This document shows, one piece after another, positions 24,301-34,200 of a stretch of 60,000 nucleotides of DNA. The DNA is taken from positions 8,946,675-9,006,674 of the forward strand of contig NC_087078.1 in assembly GCF_026151205.1 (NCBI RefSeq), in the 5' to 3' direction. The first letter of the stretch is position 1. The number at the start of each line of letters is the position of its first letter. The position numbers and the translations under genes were made by a program. The DNA is from Bolinopsis microptera (Eukaryota; Ctenophora; Tentaculata; Lobata; Bolinopsidae). The notes beneath the pieces were generated by a model that worked only from the letters and a program-made list of their open reading frames with translations, made no database searches and was not told the DNA's origin.

Positions 24301-26372
24301 ATCTAATTTCTCGTTCGATCTAATTTCTCGTTCGATCTAATTTCTCGTTCGATCTAATTTCTCGTTCGATCTAATTTCTCGTTCGATCTAATTTCTCGTT
24401 CGATCTGATTTACATCTTGGTGCTTGTGTGAGAAATATTGGAATAAACTCAACTCGTCATGATAGTTAACACTTCACTAAGTTGGATACGTTTCTTTTTG
24501 TCTGTTTTTCTCACAATTTTAGGAAATTCTAAAGATTTTAAATTTCAGATGATAACGGATGTTCGGTGTTGCTGAGTTCACTGCAACTACTTTCTGCTTG
24601 TTGTATTGCCATGACAACCCCTAATGCTGCTATCTCAATCTCCCCCACTAAGAACGACCCTTCACAGCTTGTAGATTCTCTCGTGAGTATACAATATACA
24701 TCTCATCATATTAGAATGTATTAAAGTCAAATGTATTCAAGCTTTGTGCGTTCACAACACAATATATGATAAATAGCCCAACCTAGCTGCTCATTCGAAG
24801 TGAATTTCTAATTCTTGGATTAACGCGACATGAATTCCTCGAAATATTTTATATAAAAATGGAACAAATCACAAAGAACACCCACAATGTCACTAAGTTA
24901 GTGACACTTACTATTCAGGTGTTCACAAAAGCATGTAACATAGTGACACTACTGTACGGCGTGCTGTTGTACGAAGGACCGCGCCGCGCACCGCCCCCCC
25001 TCTCTGACATGAAGCGCTGTGTAGTTAAACAGTGTCTGGGAACTCTGCTGGATATATCCCGCTTCTCTCTTCACACTCTGCAGGTTTGTGAGGGTAATAC
25101 TTGGGTAATGGTTAAGTTTACAGGTCCTGCCTTGTGATTTAGAAACTTTGATTGTAAGTCATTAGAATCTAATGACATTAGACTCCCTGACCTGCCATCT
25201 TGACCCCCCCCCCCTAGTTTTACCATGGTAACCCCTTCCCCCTCTCAGACAGTTATGGACAGTGAAGGAATGTCCCTAGAGCTCCGCCACGTGTGCAGTT
25301 TCGTGCTGTCCTGCGCTTCTCACCACACCTACACTGATATACTGGACCTGTGTGTGCAACTCATAGGATTCGTAGTCTTCTCTCACCCCTCTAACCAGGT
25401 ATACTGTTTTAAAACACATTTAGGTGGAACATATTTACATATGTTGTTTATCCCTATATGAAACAGTGTGGTTAATTTCAATTTTGCCGTCTCTTGGCTC
25501 TGTACGAATTATCAGTATTATCACAACTTAGTAGTAACTAAGTATCATAACTAAGTAGTAACTATGTAATAACTAAGTATTATAACTAAGTAGTAACTAC
25601 TACTCTCTCAGGCGCTATTACAAAATGGACCCTCGCCCTCAATTTTACAGCTCCTCTCTTCTCTTCCCTTCTCCTACTTCTCAGATATCAGGTACCTACA
25701 CTCTACACCCATAAACCTACAATTAATAAATATCCCAAATATCAGTTCCGGAATGTGAACATTCCAGCTCTGGATGTAGAACTCTTCAAACAGTTGACAT
25801 GTTTTGTTGTCATGACAACAGTGTTTTGTATCATATTGCGGACAAAAAGTTTTGGAATTTTCAAGAAACCTAACGTTAGATATTGCAGACTTCCTTTATT
25901 CTTTCAATACTATTAAATTTAGCAACTACTTAGTTTAGTTACGTGAACTGTAAAAATACTAATTTACGTAACTCCTCAGGTCAATGAATCTTTTGTTTCC
26001 AAGTCTCATATCAGCGTGTCACGACTGTCCTTCTAATTTGGCAATTCTCCAACTGAAAGTTAACAAAGTTATGCTCATATCGTATCTTAAGGTGAGATAT
26101 TATTATTTCAATTATCTTTTTACATGTTGAGCAATGAGCCCGGTTTGGTGATTGTGCATAAAAGCAATTAAATAAACTATATGACTGCAACTGTTAATTT
26201 ATTATTATTTATATTAACTACTTAAATAGATTATATTATTATGTTTAACAATTGACCAATTTCTCAGGAACAACTAAAGAGTTCCAAAGAAAAACACATA
26301 AACTTCTACCCTCGCTCCGTCTTCCAACAAGCACTCAAATTCCTAGAAACACCAGACGTTGAAGTCACGTGA
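8060..26372 (+). CDS. SCAPER: SCAPER (S-phase cyclin A-associated protein) orthologue, 23 coding exons
   Basis: Exons, joined by eye with GT-AG borders and matching phases: 8060-8175, 8525-8582, 8931-9025, 9200-9314, 9650-12486, 13659-13838, 14220-14300, 18837-18956, 19069-19203, 19471-19605, 19941-20093, 20234-20434, 20884-21011, 21279-21454, 23299-23394, 23630-23761, 24044-24145, 24549-24682, 24919-25083, 25249-25398, 25612-25691, 25980-26091, 26268-26372. With a 260-bp candidate exitron (10215-10474) removed, the sum is 5,346 bases (1,781 codons plus stop), against about 1,400 residues in human. SCAPER is an ER-associated cyclin A/CDK2-binding protein, in vertebrates also linked to cilia. 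Family landmarks appear in order: the WxFLFDNL N-terminal domain, SWADLV, EDGW, LSSPSRKR, a long coiled coil with KVNEIVFINTLEAQN, a C2H2 finger and a helical C-terminus with LFPSLISACH. The extra length is mostly Ser/Glu-rich sequence in exon 5. The first exon is the least certain. Confidence 0.93.
9650..12486 (+). CDS. SCAPER: SCAPER exon 5: large Ser/Glu-rich exon, frame broken once
   Basis: The exon starts after TTTATTTCAG and ends at a GAG|GTTTGT donor. The first part (to 10489) is Gln/Pro/Asn-rich, then acidic and Ser-rich. The second part (from about 10477, in the -1 frame) is acidic, then Ser/Lys-rich, and contains the conserved STSWADLVRKGKSD (about 11368) and VNEDGWCISSGKSR (about 11608). 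The two frames overlap around 10477-10489, where the first hits TAA. Nearly all of the exon is low-complexity and probably disordered. The break is explained by a 260-bp exitron with correct phases or by a one-base deletion in the assembly; both are discussed separately. Confidence 0.85.
10215..10474 (+). other. Candidate exitron in SCAPER exon 5
   Basis: The donor is TCAG|GTAATG (10211-10220) and the acceptor is CTCTGCTCAG|GAGCGG (ending 10474). Removal joins a phase-1 exon end to a start that leads into the downstream open frame (codon GCG at 10477), so splicing restores the frame. Retention reads to TAA at 10487-10489 and gives a short product. The interval is itself open and coding-like (it includes ADWTVVQTTPDSFVHV), as expected for an exonic intron, but also as expected if the real cause is a one-base assembly error. 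Confidence 0.4.
12621..12678. repeat. Perfect 58-bp palindrome
   Basis: ATTGTACCAG at the left end pairs with CTGGTACAAT at the right, and the strand folds on TTTTAAAA at the centre with 29-base arms. It lies in SCAPER intron 5 and would form a stable cruciform or RNA hairpin. Confidence 0.9.
13233..13588. repeat. Heptamer satellite (CCCTGTA)n
   Basis: About 50 copies of a 7-base unit, with a few variants and one disturbed part at 13378-13410. It keeps several frames open on both strands, producing spurious proteins of repeated TLYPVPC or GTGYRVQ. The unit resembles degenerate telomere-type repeats but is not one. Confidence 0.95.
13659..14300 (+). CDS. SCAPER: SCAPER exons 6-7: LSSPSRKR block and start of coiled coil
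   Basis: Exon 6 (13659-13838, 60 codons) begins DDEDHSCLSPGRSPG and contains HQRLSSPSRKRN, the best conserved short motif before the coiled coil in SCAPER. Exon 7 (14220-14300, 27 codons) encodes AKAQVQRDKIQEEKANKLKK and a further KIKIKEEQ, the first heptads of the coiled coil. Both are phase 0 at both ends. The intron between them (13839-14219) is almost filled by a 21-bp tandem repeat that ends within ten bases of the acceptor. Confidence 0.9.
13988..14213. repeat. 21-bp minisatellite in SCAPER intron 6
   Basis: About 10-11 copies of AATACTGGTTACTAGGTTACC. The last copy runs directly into the short acceptor sequence ACAACTCAG, so the array has replaced most of the polypyrimidine region. 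Because 21 is a multiple of three the array stays open in several frames. Confidence 0.93.
14301..18836 (+). other. SCAPER intron 7 (4.5 kb)
   Basis: This is the longest intron. It holds TAACTACTAATTAGTTAC-type tandems (15050-15130), a roughly 50-bp tandem containing CACGTATCAGACTGACATAG (about 15410-15540), a stretch at 16045-16100 (TACTAATAAACTC, then TGTGTGTGTCTGTCTGT) like the end of a mobile element, and the foldback transposon at 16675-18245. No exon is seen inside. Confidence 0.7.
16675..18245. mobile_element. 1.57-kb foldback DNA transposon with about 555-bp inverted arms
   Basis: The left arm (16675 to about 17230) and right arm (about 17690-18245) are reverse complements with few mismatches; paired positions sum to 34920. 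The ends are AAGGGGAGATACACCAAAAC and its complement. The 460-bp centre (17231-17689) has no recognisable transposase. No convincing target duplication is visible. This is a non-autonomous foldback-type element. Being in an intron transcribed along the plus strand, it would give the pre-mRNA a hairpin of more than 500 base pairs. Confidence 0.9.
18837..20093 (+). CDS. SCAPER: SCAPER exons 8-11: coiled-coil region
   Basis: Exons 18837-18956 (starts IKDLQEQQEKERFARAISHA), 19069-19203 (AQEEDQKVNEIVFINTLEAQ), 19471-19605 (EERKRRSEELQAKEDAVQER) and 19941-20093 (VDLNKLGMETAAKEAAKERA) are all phase 0 and a multiple of three, so each could be skipped without frame loss. They encode a charged, Arg/Lys/Glu-rich coiled coil. 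The KVNEIVFINTLEAQN block is the most conserved part of the protein. Donors vary (GTATGT, GTTTGC, GTACTT, GTTAGT). Confidence 0.93.
20234..20434 (+). CDS. SCAPER: SCAPER exon 12: C2H2 zinc finger
   Basis: The 67-codon exon starts after CCCCAG and ends at GAG|GTAGGA. It contains WCSKCNIKIVSEAVLMSHMI followed by KRH, that is C-x2-C-x12-H-x4-H, the single C2H2-type finger of SCAPER. It is preceded by PTHTLYQPPK, matching the family's P.LTPYE..K spacer. Both cysteines and both histidines are present. Confidence 0.95.
20884..21454 (+). CDS. SCAPER: SCAPER exons 13-14
   Basis: Exon 13 (20884-21011) begins AEVESQHIVDYTDELCPMAQ and ends in the basic VKTRITN, matching the basic KAKKIKARM stretch after the zinc finger in the family. 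It ends in phase 2 at the first of five tandem donors. Exon 14 (21279-21454) contributes ISELPTVKLLEPPKDCPNKN and ends NHLIDKG in phase 1. Confidence 0.88.
21006..21125 (+). repeat. Five-fold tandem duplication of an exon-intron boundary
   Basis: A 27-bp unit (ending AACCAACAA, then GTAAGTTAAAAC) is repeated so that the splice donor occurs at 21012, 21039, 21066, 21093 (GTAAAT variant) and 21120. The first is the natural end of SCAPER exon 13. Use of any downstream copy would add AAG then TAA in frame, ending the protein just after the zinc-finger region. Confidence 0.9.
21813..23042 (-). CDS. Unrecognised 409-residue protein gene nested in SCAPER intron 14
   Basis: An intronless frame on the strand opposite to SCAPER. 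ATG at 23042 is chosen as start (MEDLRRIFNGEM). The frame stays open to 23069, where AAACACAG|GACTTGG could be a splice acceptor, so an upstream exon is possible. Residues 1-290 are Ser/Thr/Pro-rich and likely disordered, with TPP and SSP sites typical of kinase targets (HTPRSS, LNTPPTSPSYD, LLTPPEAS). Residues about 190-205 hold CMISDVKEIRGWFGD. The C-terminal third is helical and acidic, with IRIDLEEMVDEKDFAAFDG and a Glu/Lys-rich predicted coiled coil (EEDPKDELLEELRDQNLREA). I do not recognise the family. Codon-like composition and 1.2 kb without a stop make a real or recently lost gene likely. Confidence 0.65.
   Translation of the reverse strand: MEDLRRIFNGEMIKHTSRIHPSPIANDVRIPQFNNVVTSTPQTSDVSDLESTNSLLRSLHLERTARSKPDSAATGGAAPRRLGKNLSVSNDSDSYHTPRSSNLTVSTEDDILKSSPDKVTSSRDTPLCEISLTSEVSTFPSLDFTLNTPPTSPSYDIKPLLTPPEASTRILAPDPPRKARRTGGLRCMISDVKEIRGWFGDSNNESGGVAGCYQGSCMSLKQSFDFNKLQSPSSPEEHDIGSEDLFERTFDVGQLQGQCGTLRVSNLDKSMMLNGNVELLKVIRIDLEEMVDEKDFAAFDGLVDRANQIFGLLVDKKLLPRSVINMDTNKVLKEIKNSEFKVSEIIDLIMEIEEEDPKDELLEELRDQNLREAEDKLKEKEASFLVLQISNVVNHEIAITNASNPETSV
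23299..24682 (+). CDS. SCAPER: SCAPER exons 15-18: C-terminal helical region, first half
   Basis: Exons 23299-23394 (VVEQLCTMLPERQHLASLSK), 23630-23761 (SQICVRSLPDIVDCLHAHAS), 24044-24145 (DSLTSDLISYIVSKEIIEQI) and 24549-24682 (DNGCSVLLSSLQLLSACCIA) join in phases 1, 1, 1 and 0. They are leucine-rich helical repeats matching the family's GGLTALEHIL and DLISYVVNMGLIDKL segments. The longer open frame in another phase across exon 15 is a shadow. Intron 15 carries a pogo-like MITE, intron 16 a 19-bp array, and intron 17 an inverted-repeat-bounded 17-bp array. Confidence 0.87.
23469..23590. mobile_element. Small inverted-repeat element (pogo/Tigger-like ends)
   Basis: It begins CAGTGAAACCCCGATTAAGC and ends CAGGGTTTTACTG, with three copies of ATCCGCGGTAAATAGATAG inside. 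The CAGTGAAACCCCG terminus is the pattern of pogo/Tigger-type elements. A fragment with CTCCGCGGTAAATTTGGGTT occurs at 46544-46563. Confidence 0.6.
23942..24040. repeat. 19-bp minisatellite in SCAPER intron 16
   Basis: Five copies of TTATTATTGAAGTAACCTC end three bases before the acceptor of exon 17. Confidence 0.9.
24246..24422. mobile_element. Inverted-repeat element with central 17-bp minisatellite
   Basis: CCAAGATGTAAATCAGATC at the left end is mirrored by GATCTGATTTACATCTTGG at the right. Between them lie about eight copies of GTTCGATCTAATTTCTC. The design resembles the B units in the first 3 kb, with an unrelated sequence. Confidence 0.82.
24919..26372 (+). CDS. SCAPER: SCAPER exons 19-23: conserved C-terminus
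   Basis: Exons 24919-25083 (VFTKACNIVTLLYGVLLYEG), 25249-25398 (TVMDSEGMSLELRHVCSFVL to HPSNQ), 25612-25691 (ALLQNGPSPSILQLLSSLPF), 25980-26091 (RSMNLLFPSLISACHDCPSN) and 26268-26372 (EQLKSSKEKHINFYPRSVFQ to the TGA). This is the best conserved part after the coiled coil: EGMSLELRH, HPSNQ, LPFSYFSD and LFPSLISACH line up with EGLSLAFRH, HPDNQ, LPFQYFSD and LFPSLIAACY of vertebrate SCAPER. The phases close perfectly at the stop. Confidence 0.93.
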
Positions 26373-26529
26373 CGACCTCGTGAAATTACGTGGTTATCGT
26401 CATGACAACGCCACGTCACAACACCACGTCACGTGAGAATCGTCATAGCAACGCTATTCTGCAGGTTTGATGGAACATCTCATTGTATACTGATGGAGCC
26501 CGGACTATAGAACTCACTGAGCAGGGCTA

Positions 26530-26772
26530 GGTTTTGTGGGGACTAACCACAATGCAAATATGTTAACCACAATGTGTTTAACACAATGTGTTTATCACAA
26601 TGTGATTAACCACATTGGTTAAACACAATGTGTTTATCACAATGTGATTAACCACATTGGTTAAACACAATGTGTCAACCACAATGTGATAACCACAATG
26701 TGTTAACCACAATGTATTAACCACAATGTGTTAACCACAATGTGTTAACCACAATGTGTTAACCACAATGTG
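26530..26772. repeat. 14-bp minisatellite (TTAACCACAATGTG)n
   Basis: About 16 imperfect copies follow the SCAPER stop by some 160 bases, with TTTATCACAATGTGA variants. Whether it lies in the 3' UTR cannot be told from sequence. Confidence 0.92.
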
Positions 26773-28019
26773 TAGACCTTAGTCTATAATTAACTGACGA
26801 GCTTAGATTTGGACAATAATGCTACAATTTGCTTTAGGATAGGTGCTAATTATTGACCAGTTGTCACTGAAGTGATTTGGATGTTAGGTACCAAAGTAAC
26901 ACAACTTATTTAGGGTATGAGAGACTGAAAGTTTGATCACCTAATAATGTAAAACATTTCGAAATTGCTGCACGATTATTTGATTACCTGAACTCTGATT
27001 AGAAAACTAGTGAAATTACTTAAAACTTGGTACTTGGTGTGTAAATAATTGATATAATAAGAAACACACGCGATTTCTTGTCGCTCTGCATGTTCAGTGG
27101 TAAATGTGAAAATAGATAAAATGTTGATAACTTATAATAATATTTATTTATTTTGTACGATTGCTATGGTAATAGGTGCTATGTATCTTTAATACGTATT
27201 TGTAACTAAATTGAATTCGGTTATCGCAATTTGCTAAGTTCGTTTCTTACTTTTTTGATTAGATTAATAATCGGGGTGTGATAAAACTTGATATAACCAA
27301 GAACAATTATAAGTACATACTAACAAAGCATATTAATTAATTAATTATTTCATTAATTAATTAATACTAACAAAGCAATGCATATATTAATTTTTAACGG
27401 TTAAAATAACAGTACCGTTTCACCTCTCGTTAGAGAAATACAAATTTCTTTAAAATTATTTTCTTAATAATAGTTTTCTTATTAAACTACATTTCACTTT
27501 TGAAACAATCCATCATGAATTGATAAAATCGTGCAACATTTTTCAACAAAAGAATCTCCAAAAAAACCCCGGAAATCTAATCACTTAAAGTCCTCATAAA
27601 CAGATAACATTGCTTTTATCATTTTTATCACTTTTCTTCATATTCACCGAGCTCTGTTATGAATTCAGTAAAATATTAAATATAAGACCATACTTTTTAA
27701 AGCTAAATATCTAATTTTGAGTATTATACAGTTAGTAAGTGGTTTAAAAATAAGGGCGTGCCGAGATGGGAATATGATTGCTGATCAAAAGTTATAGTAG
27801 TAGTAGTAGCGTCAGATCAGAGGTTTCAAAGTTCTACAAGTTTTCAAACCACAGGTTGTTTTTACTTGAAATTGAGTGTTAAATTTAAGTCAAACGAATA
27901 TTGAGTCAGGGCCCTGGCAACTGCTCCTGCTAAAACTTACTTAAAACTTGCTTTAAGTAAAACTAAAAAAACTAAATGTTGGCTAATCTATGTGACATTG
28001 TGAGAAAGTTCACTATTCG
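26773..28019. other. Intergenic between SCAPER and the next gene
   Basis: AT-rich; an ATTAATTA tract lies at about 27330-27365 and an AGT run at 27798-27809. A 24-base segment (AGGGCCCTGGCAACTGC and on) at 27908 recurs at 30197. No gene is seen. Confidence 0.45.
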
Positions 28020-28215
28020 GGTGGCTACCGGACAACTGAACCCAATTTAGACAATTTATACCTTAACTCTTACCCTAACCCTAACCCTAACCCTAACCCT
28101 AACCCTAACCCTAACCCTAACCCTAACCCTAACCCTAACCCTAACCCTAACCCTAACCAATTAAGCTGATTGGTTAGTGGGAACTAGGTTCAGTTGTCTT
28201 GTCGGTCAACCATTC
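28020..28215. mobile_element. Telomere-type repeat inside an inverted-repeat element
   Basis: About 14 copies of CCCTAA (28072-28158) are bordered by complementary segments: CTACCGGACAACTGAACCCA at the left and GGTTCAGTTG..GTCGGTCAACC at the right. The same border sequence, without the array, recurs near 51137-51165 (GGTGACCGATAACTGAACCC). This is better explained as a mobile element with a telomere-like core than as a chromosome end or healed break. Confidence 0.7.
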
Positions 28216-28292
28216 GGGCTGGTACATGTGAGTTGTGTTACCATGGTATGTGTAACCATGGTAACGTTGTGTAACCATGGTAACGTGATACA

Positions 28293-31200
28293 CTATTCGG
28301 ATAAAGGTGTGGGTTTCAGTCTGTCCAGACCACGGTCTATGCTCTGAAGTCGCTTATCCAGGGAGGCGATGGTTAGCTTGAGCGCTTCCAACTTATCAAC
28401 TATTAGTTGAACCTGTAATCAAATTGTTACGAATCATTTCATCAATCTGTAGTATCACCTTAGTTGGAAAATCAAAGTAATTTCTACAAAATGGCTATGT
28501 GTATTTTGTAAAATGGCTTACGGAGATGGGGTCTAGAGATGGCTCACGGAATATGTGAACGATCCCTTAAGTAGCATAATATGTGAGTCATAAATTAAGA
28601 TAATAGACATTACCATTATAATTTGACTTTTTTTAAAATTTCTTTAATCGTTTAATCCGTTTAATTAGGGTGTAACTTACTTACCAAGATGAGTAAGTTA
28701 TCTGTAAGTTACACCATCAGTCCATAACTATATAAATAACCGGAGAAACACGAGTTTTTAAATTGACAATCCCACAAAAAAGGGCAAAGCTTTCCTCTTA
28801 ATTGTGCGAGCATAATATCCTCCTTGCTGTACACGCAGATGGGAATGAATTAAATGACTAGTTTACCCATCTTATTGCTCATTTCACCCAAATTACCAGT
28901 CCAATTAGCACCAATTAGCACCTGTCCAGCGCTGAACAAGACAGTGACCCTGGGAATTGTGTTCGAAATAATGGAGCAGCAGCAGCAACTGCAGACGGTT
29001 AATTTCCAGTGTTGCTTTGATACCATTAACCTTGGTGAGTGGTGACCATGTGACCATGGTAACCGACTGACATCGCCAGTAAATGGTTCAGATCGGTGTA
29101 ACGTTTATCTACTATTTCTTCCCACGATTATCTTGACTTTATAGAACAATGGGTAATGAAGATCAAGCCAACTATTCCTTGATGACATGGTTGATAGCTT
29201 TTAAAATAGTATGGGGAGATTGTTTTCGGAGATTGTCCCGGGAATTTTGTCATGAAAGAACCGCACCTGCTAGCAGTACAATTCCTGGACTCACTTACAA
29301 AGCAAAGTTCGTTAAAATACGTTTTGTAGGAATACATAAAATAAATGAGGACACTATTAATTAAACCCAGTGTAGTTCTAATTAACTAATTAACTAATTA
29401 ACTAATTACCTGTTCAGGGTCTGCCCCCTCTAGACAGTGCAAATCGTCGATAATCTCTGGAAATGAAGGAATATCACCGGGCTTTATCTTCTGTATAGTT
29501 AACGTTAATGCACTGTGGGAGGAATTACTGGTTAGACTCGTTATTTTATAATCGGTAGAGGTTTATCATATTTATATTGGTGTGAGTTCAAAAAAGTCAG
29601 ACGAATAAGCAAAATTATCTGGGGACCCCAGACTTCATACACACCAGGGACAAAAGGAAATCGCGGCATGTACGAAATTTTATGTATAGTTTAATGTATA
29701 GTCTGTTAAAAATCGCGGTATCGCGAAATTGGGCCAAAATAATCGCGAAATCCTTTTGTCCCTGATACATACATAAGGGGTCGTTCACATATTACATAAT
29801 CCCCCTCCCCCCTCCGTAATCAGTTTTACACATAGCTATTGTGTCAAAATTACACTAGCGTAATCATTTAGAAACCCCCTCCCCCTCGGCTGATTACGTA
29901 ATATGTGAACACACGATTGAAGATATGGCGGGATGACACCGCCCAGTAACATATTCTGTCATACAATAATCTTACTGTCCTACAAGTACAATTATCTTAC
30001 TGTCCTACAATTATCCTATAAAAACCTGTACTGGAGAAGAGTTCCGTTTTCAACTTTCCCGTTCTTAATACAAATACTACTGTCCCGTTTTAGTCGACCA
30101 CGCCCTTTTGCATTGTTTACTGTCGTACTCTGCCGCGCCGTGGCCGTACTCTGTCGCTTAGATGCTACTGAATACCTGCACGTGTAAATCACGTGTTAGG
30201 GCCCTGGCAACTGCCCCTGGTAATCTTATGGTGTAGTGTACACTTCAGTTTTACTTGTGCTTCTGTAATGATACCAAATACATACAGTGAGCTGGACGAT
30301 AATTGATGTAATCCAAAATAATTGAGTATTAATTATTTTACCGATGCAATCGATCTTGAATTATGTAAGTTAATAATTTACCAGCGATACACACACCAGT
30401 CTGGCAACTACTCCTCCTCAGAACAGTTTAAATTGTCTCGAAATTTCCACCGTGTGAACAAATATATAATACGAAATCTAAATGTAAAATTTATAGATAA
30501 TTAGGTTTAGGCTTAGCTGGCGACAATCACTGGTGCGTTCTCAGGGGAAAGTGTGGCAAATGAACGGTCCGTTCAAAGAGCGCACTTTTAACAGGCCCTG
30601 ACCTAAAGTCACACAGAATCAGCCTGGTGGGATGGGTTAGCGAGTCGACAAGTTGTCATAATTATAACTAATTATAACTAATTAGCATAATTAACAGGTA
30701 CCTATCGTTGCGTGGAGCGTAGCAGGTTGGTTCATCTCCATTCTCCAAGTAGTCCTCTTCTTCATCTAGAACATCTGCGAAATTCTCCTCCGGTTCTTCC
30801 GGCTTCGTCGACCATGGGAAACTGCGGGTTATTAGCAGATTAATTAAATAGTTAATTGATTATCAGAACATACAGAAGAATTTCTCGAATATGATGTGAC
30901 CTGGATTTTAGGGTGGGTTATAGTAGGAATAAGAAGGATAAATGAATAAATAATCTTACAGTTTTTATAAGCTAAAATTTTGGGGATTTTATGTGTGCAT
31001 AAAGAGAAAATCATTGGCATCATAAAAAGAATGCAATCAGTATAAGAGACGTAAAGATGCATAAAGAGTAAAGAAGGAAGGAATATTGCCCAATGCCCTT
31101 CTACCTCAGAAATAGTGGATGATTGAAATCTTTTCCGGAAATTTAAGTCGAGAAAGGGAATCGTATCAACTAAATAAATCAGCTATTTCTATAGCTTTAC

Positions 31201-34200
31201 TCGACTAACTGAGGAGAGGAGTATAGGAGGAGTGGAGGAAACAATGACCAAATAATTATTAGTTAAAATATTTCCTTGTGTTTGAAGACTAACAGCATCC
31301 TCCACCTACCTTCTAGTAATGACTTGCAACATTTATTATTTCACTACTCACCTAAACAATCCGGTTCTCTGAGCGAACAAATTGCAACAATTCAGGCTCA
31401 TAAAACTTATTTTTATCTAAAAAGCACGACCAGAGCTTAGTGGAGCAGTCGGGCAATTTCAAAGTTTAAACTGGCACGCTGACATATTGATTCAAATCAA
31501 ACTACAGAGTCGATTCAAGCTGTCCAAGCTGTCGGTTTCTCACATAATTTAGTTGAATTTAGTTGTCAAGCACCTGTATTGTATTCATCCCATGTTTAAT
31601 TCGATACTGCTGAAGTTCAAGATAATTCATTCCGAGTGAGTGCATCATTTACATTCGTCGCGAGTATTGTTTCTGTGACAACGCAAGCGCTGTTTCCATG
31701 GCTGAGGGTTAATGTGCTTGTCAGTTTTGCCGATCATTCGCATGTCGAACGTTTTGTACCGCACGTATCGCAAACACAATTGAAATAACTTCGCAGGTTT
31801 TGGTTTGAAACAATCTAAATAGATTATTAGTCGCCCGCACAACATGCTAATAAATAACTCAGTGCAATTGGAATGTATCTATTTTAACAACCCTGTAGAG
31901 AATGCTGATACCCAAGATGTCGCTAAATTTAAGAAAAGGACAATCAGGATAACACGTGATGCCCTTATAAGGACAATCAGGATAACACGTGATGCCCTTA
32001 TAAGGACAATCGGGATAACACGTGATTCCCTTAAAACTTTAAAAGGACAATCAGGAGAGATCAGGACAATAAGATAAACATTGTACTTACCGATTAACTG
32101 CACTTTGATAAACAGCTAAATAGCAACACTCACTGCCACCCATCTAGCAGATATTATAATGTGCATTGTGCATAATATATGTGCATATAATAATAATACA
32201 GGATTTCAAAATGTAATTAATACATAGTTTACTATACAGCTTGGCAGTATTTTGTTCATTATAATTCCATGAATTGTTTGAACTAGAACACGATGTTCCC
32301 GTTATATGATTCTATATATTATTGTATCAAAAACACGTGTAACTGATCCATCGACTGAATACCAACTGAACTTGAATAACAATTTACTATCAGACCCTTA
32401 AAAGCTCAGAACCTTTAAGAAGCCACAAAAGTTAATACCACCTACAGCTGTTGTAATTTTGTAAGTGTGACAATATAATTATAACAAAGGTACGAATAAC
32501 TGATCAGAACACTATTTATGTCTGACCTTCCAGTCACCGGCTAATTAAATATTATATTATTAATTATGTTATTATTTTTATTATAATTAAATATTATCTT
32601 TACCTTGTATGTGTACTGCGGGTGTAAACATTTAACACTTAATGGGTGATTGAACCAACAACAGCTGTTCTTTAGCTGGCCCTGAACGACTATTCGAAAC
32701 CCTAACCATCTAATCTGATCCCAACCCTAAAGGGTCGTTCACATATTACGTAATCAGCTGGGGGGGGGGGGGGGGGGGGTTTCCGAATGATTACGCTAGT
32801 GTAATTTTGACACGATAGCTAGGTGTAAAACTGATTACGGGGGAGGGGGGGGGGGGGGGGGTAAAAATGTTCCAACAAATTATTACGTAATATGTGAACG
32901 ACCCCTAAACCAATCCCTATAGCAAAAGCATATATGCTGAAACCCTAACCCTAACGAGAAATTAGACCAACTTCCTTATACGATCATGTCACGTGATCGA
33001 GACAGTTTTTCGCCAATATTGAATATCTCGCCAGGGGAGCATTTTAACCCTATGTCATGGGGGGGGGGGGGGGGGGGGGGGGGTGGGTGATTCGGAATCA
33101 GCGTCCGAAAATACATGAAGTTGGTTTCAACTGTCAGGGGCCCTTTTAGAAAAATCTCGATGATCGAATGTAGAGTGATTTAGCACGCTCGTCCAGTTTT
33201 AAAGCCTGAAAACAACTAAATAAAATTCAAACAAGCACTACTTTCAAGAGATAAGGGATAAAATATCTTCAAAAGTCACATTTCTGGCAGTGGTCGTTTA
33301 GCAGTGGACGGTTGCAGCCGAGAATACTATACAAATTAATAATGAAGAATTCTTGTAAACAGTCTGCAACAGATTAATGTTCTTGTTGGCTGGATTTATT
33401 TAAAATCTCTTGTCTCTTGCCTGTAACTTGTACTCTATAAACATTAAACAAGAAGAATTAGGAAAGTTTGAAACTCCTCAAATATAATTTATTTTTGCTT
33501 TATATTCTGTTGTGACACTGACCAGGAGCAAAAACTATGACTTACGTATTCAGTGTCCGCACATACTTAAACAGTTACATGACAATACTATTACTAATAG
33601 AACACGGAACCTCTTGAATTTAATGAATTATATATACAGTTCAAAATGCAATCTTGTAATATGGTAGTTACCTAATTATATTATACGAGTATCTTGCCTA
33701 AGTTTTATATCTACAATCTACATATTATTCAAGCTAATATAATGGTATATGTTTAGTTATGCATTATAGTACGAAGATGTTCGTATGTTGCACGTGGTAA
33801 ACTTGCAGTTCGTATATTGCATGTGGTAAACCTGAAGTTCGTATATTGCACGTGGTAAACTTGCAGTTCGTATGTTGCACGTGGTAAACTTGCAGTTTGT
33901 ATATTGCACGTGGTAAACTTGCAGTTCGTATGTTGCACGTGGTAAACTTGCAGTTCGTATGTTGCACGTGGTAAACTTGCAGTTCGAATATTGCACGTGG
34001 TAAACTTGCAGTTCGTATATTGCACGTGGTAAACCTGAAGTTCGTATATTGCACGTGGTAAACTTGCAGTTCGTATATTGCACGTGGTAAACTTGCAGTT
34101 CGTATGTTGCACGTGGTAAACTTGCAGTTCGAATATTGCACGTGGTAAACTTACAGTTCGTATATTGCACGTGGCAAACTTGCAGTTCGTATATTGCACG

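Noticed and set aside
28072-28158. Chromosome end or fusion point
   Set aside because: Only about 14 units, with ordinary sequence on both sides and inverted borders that recur elsewhere.
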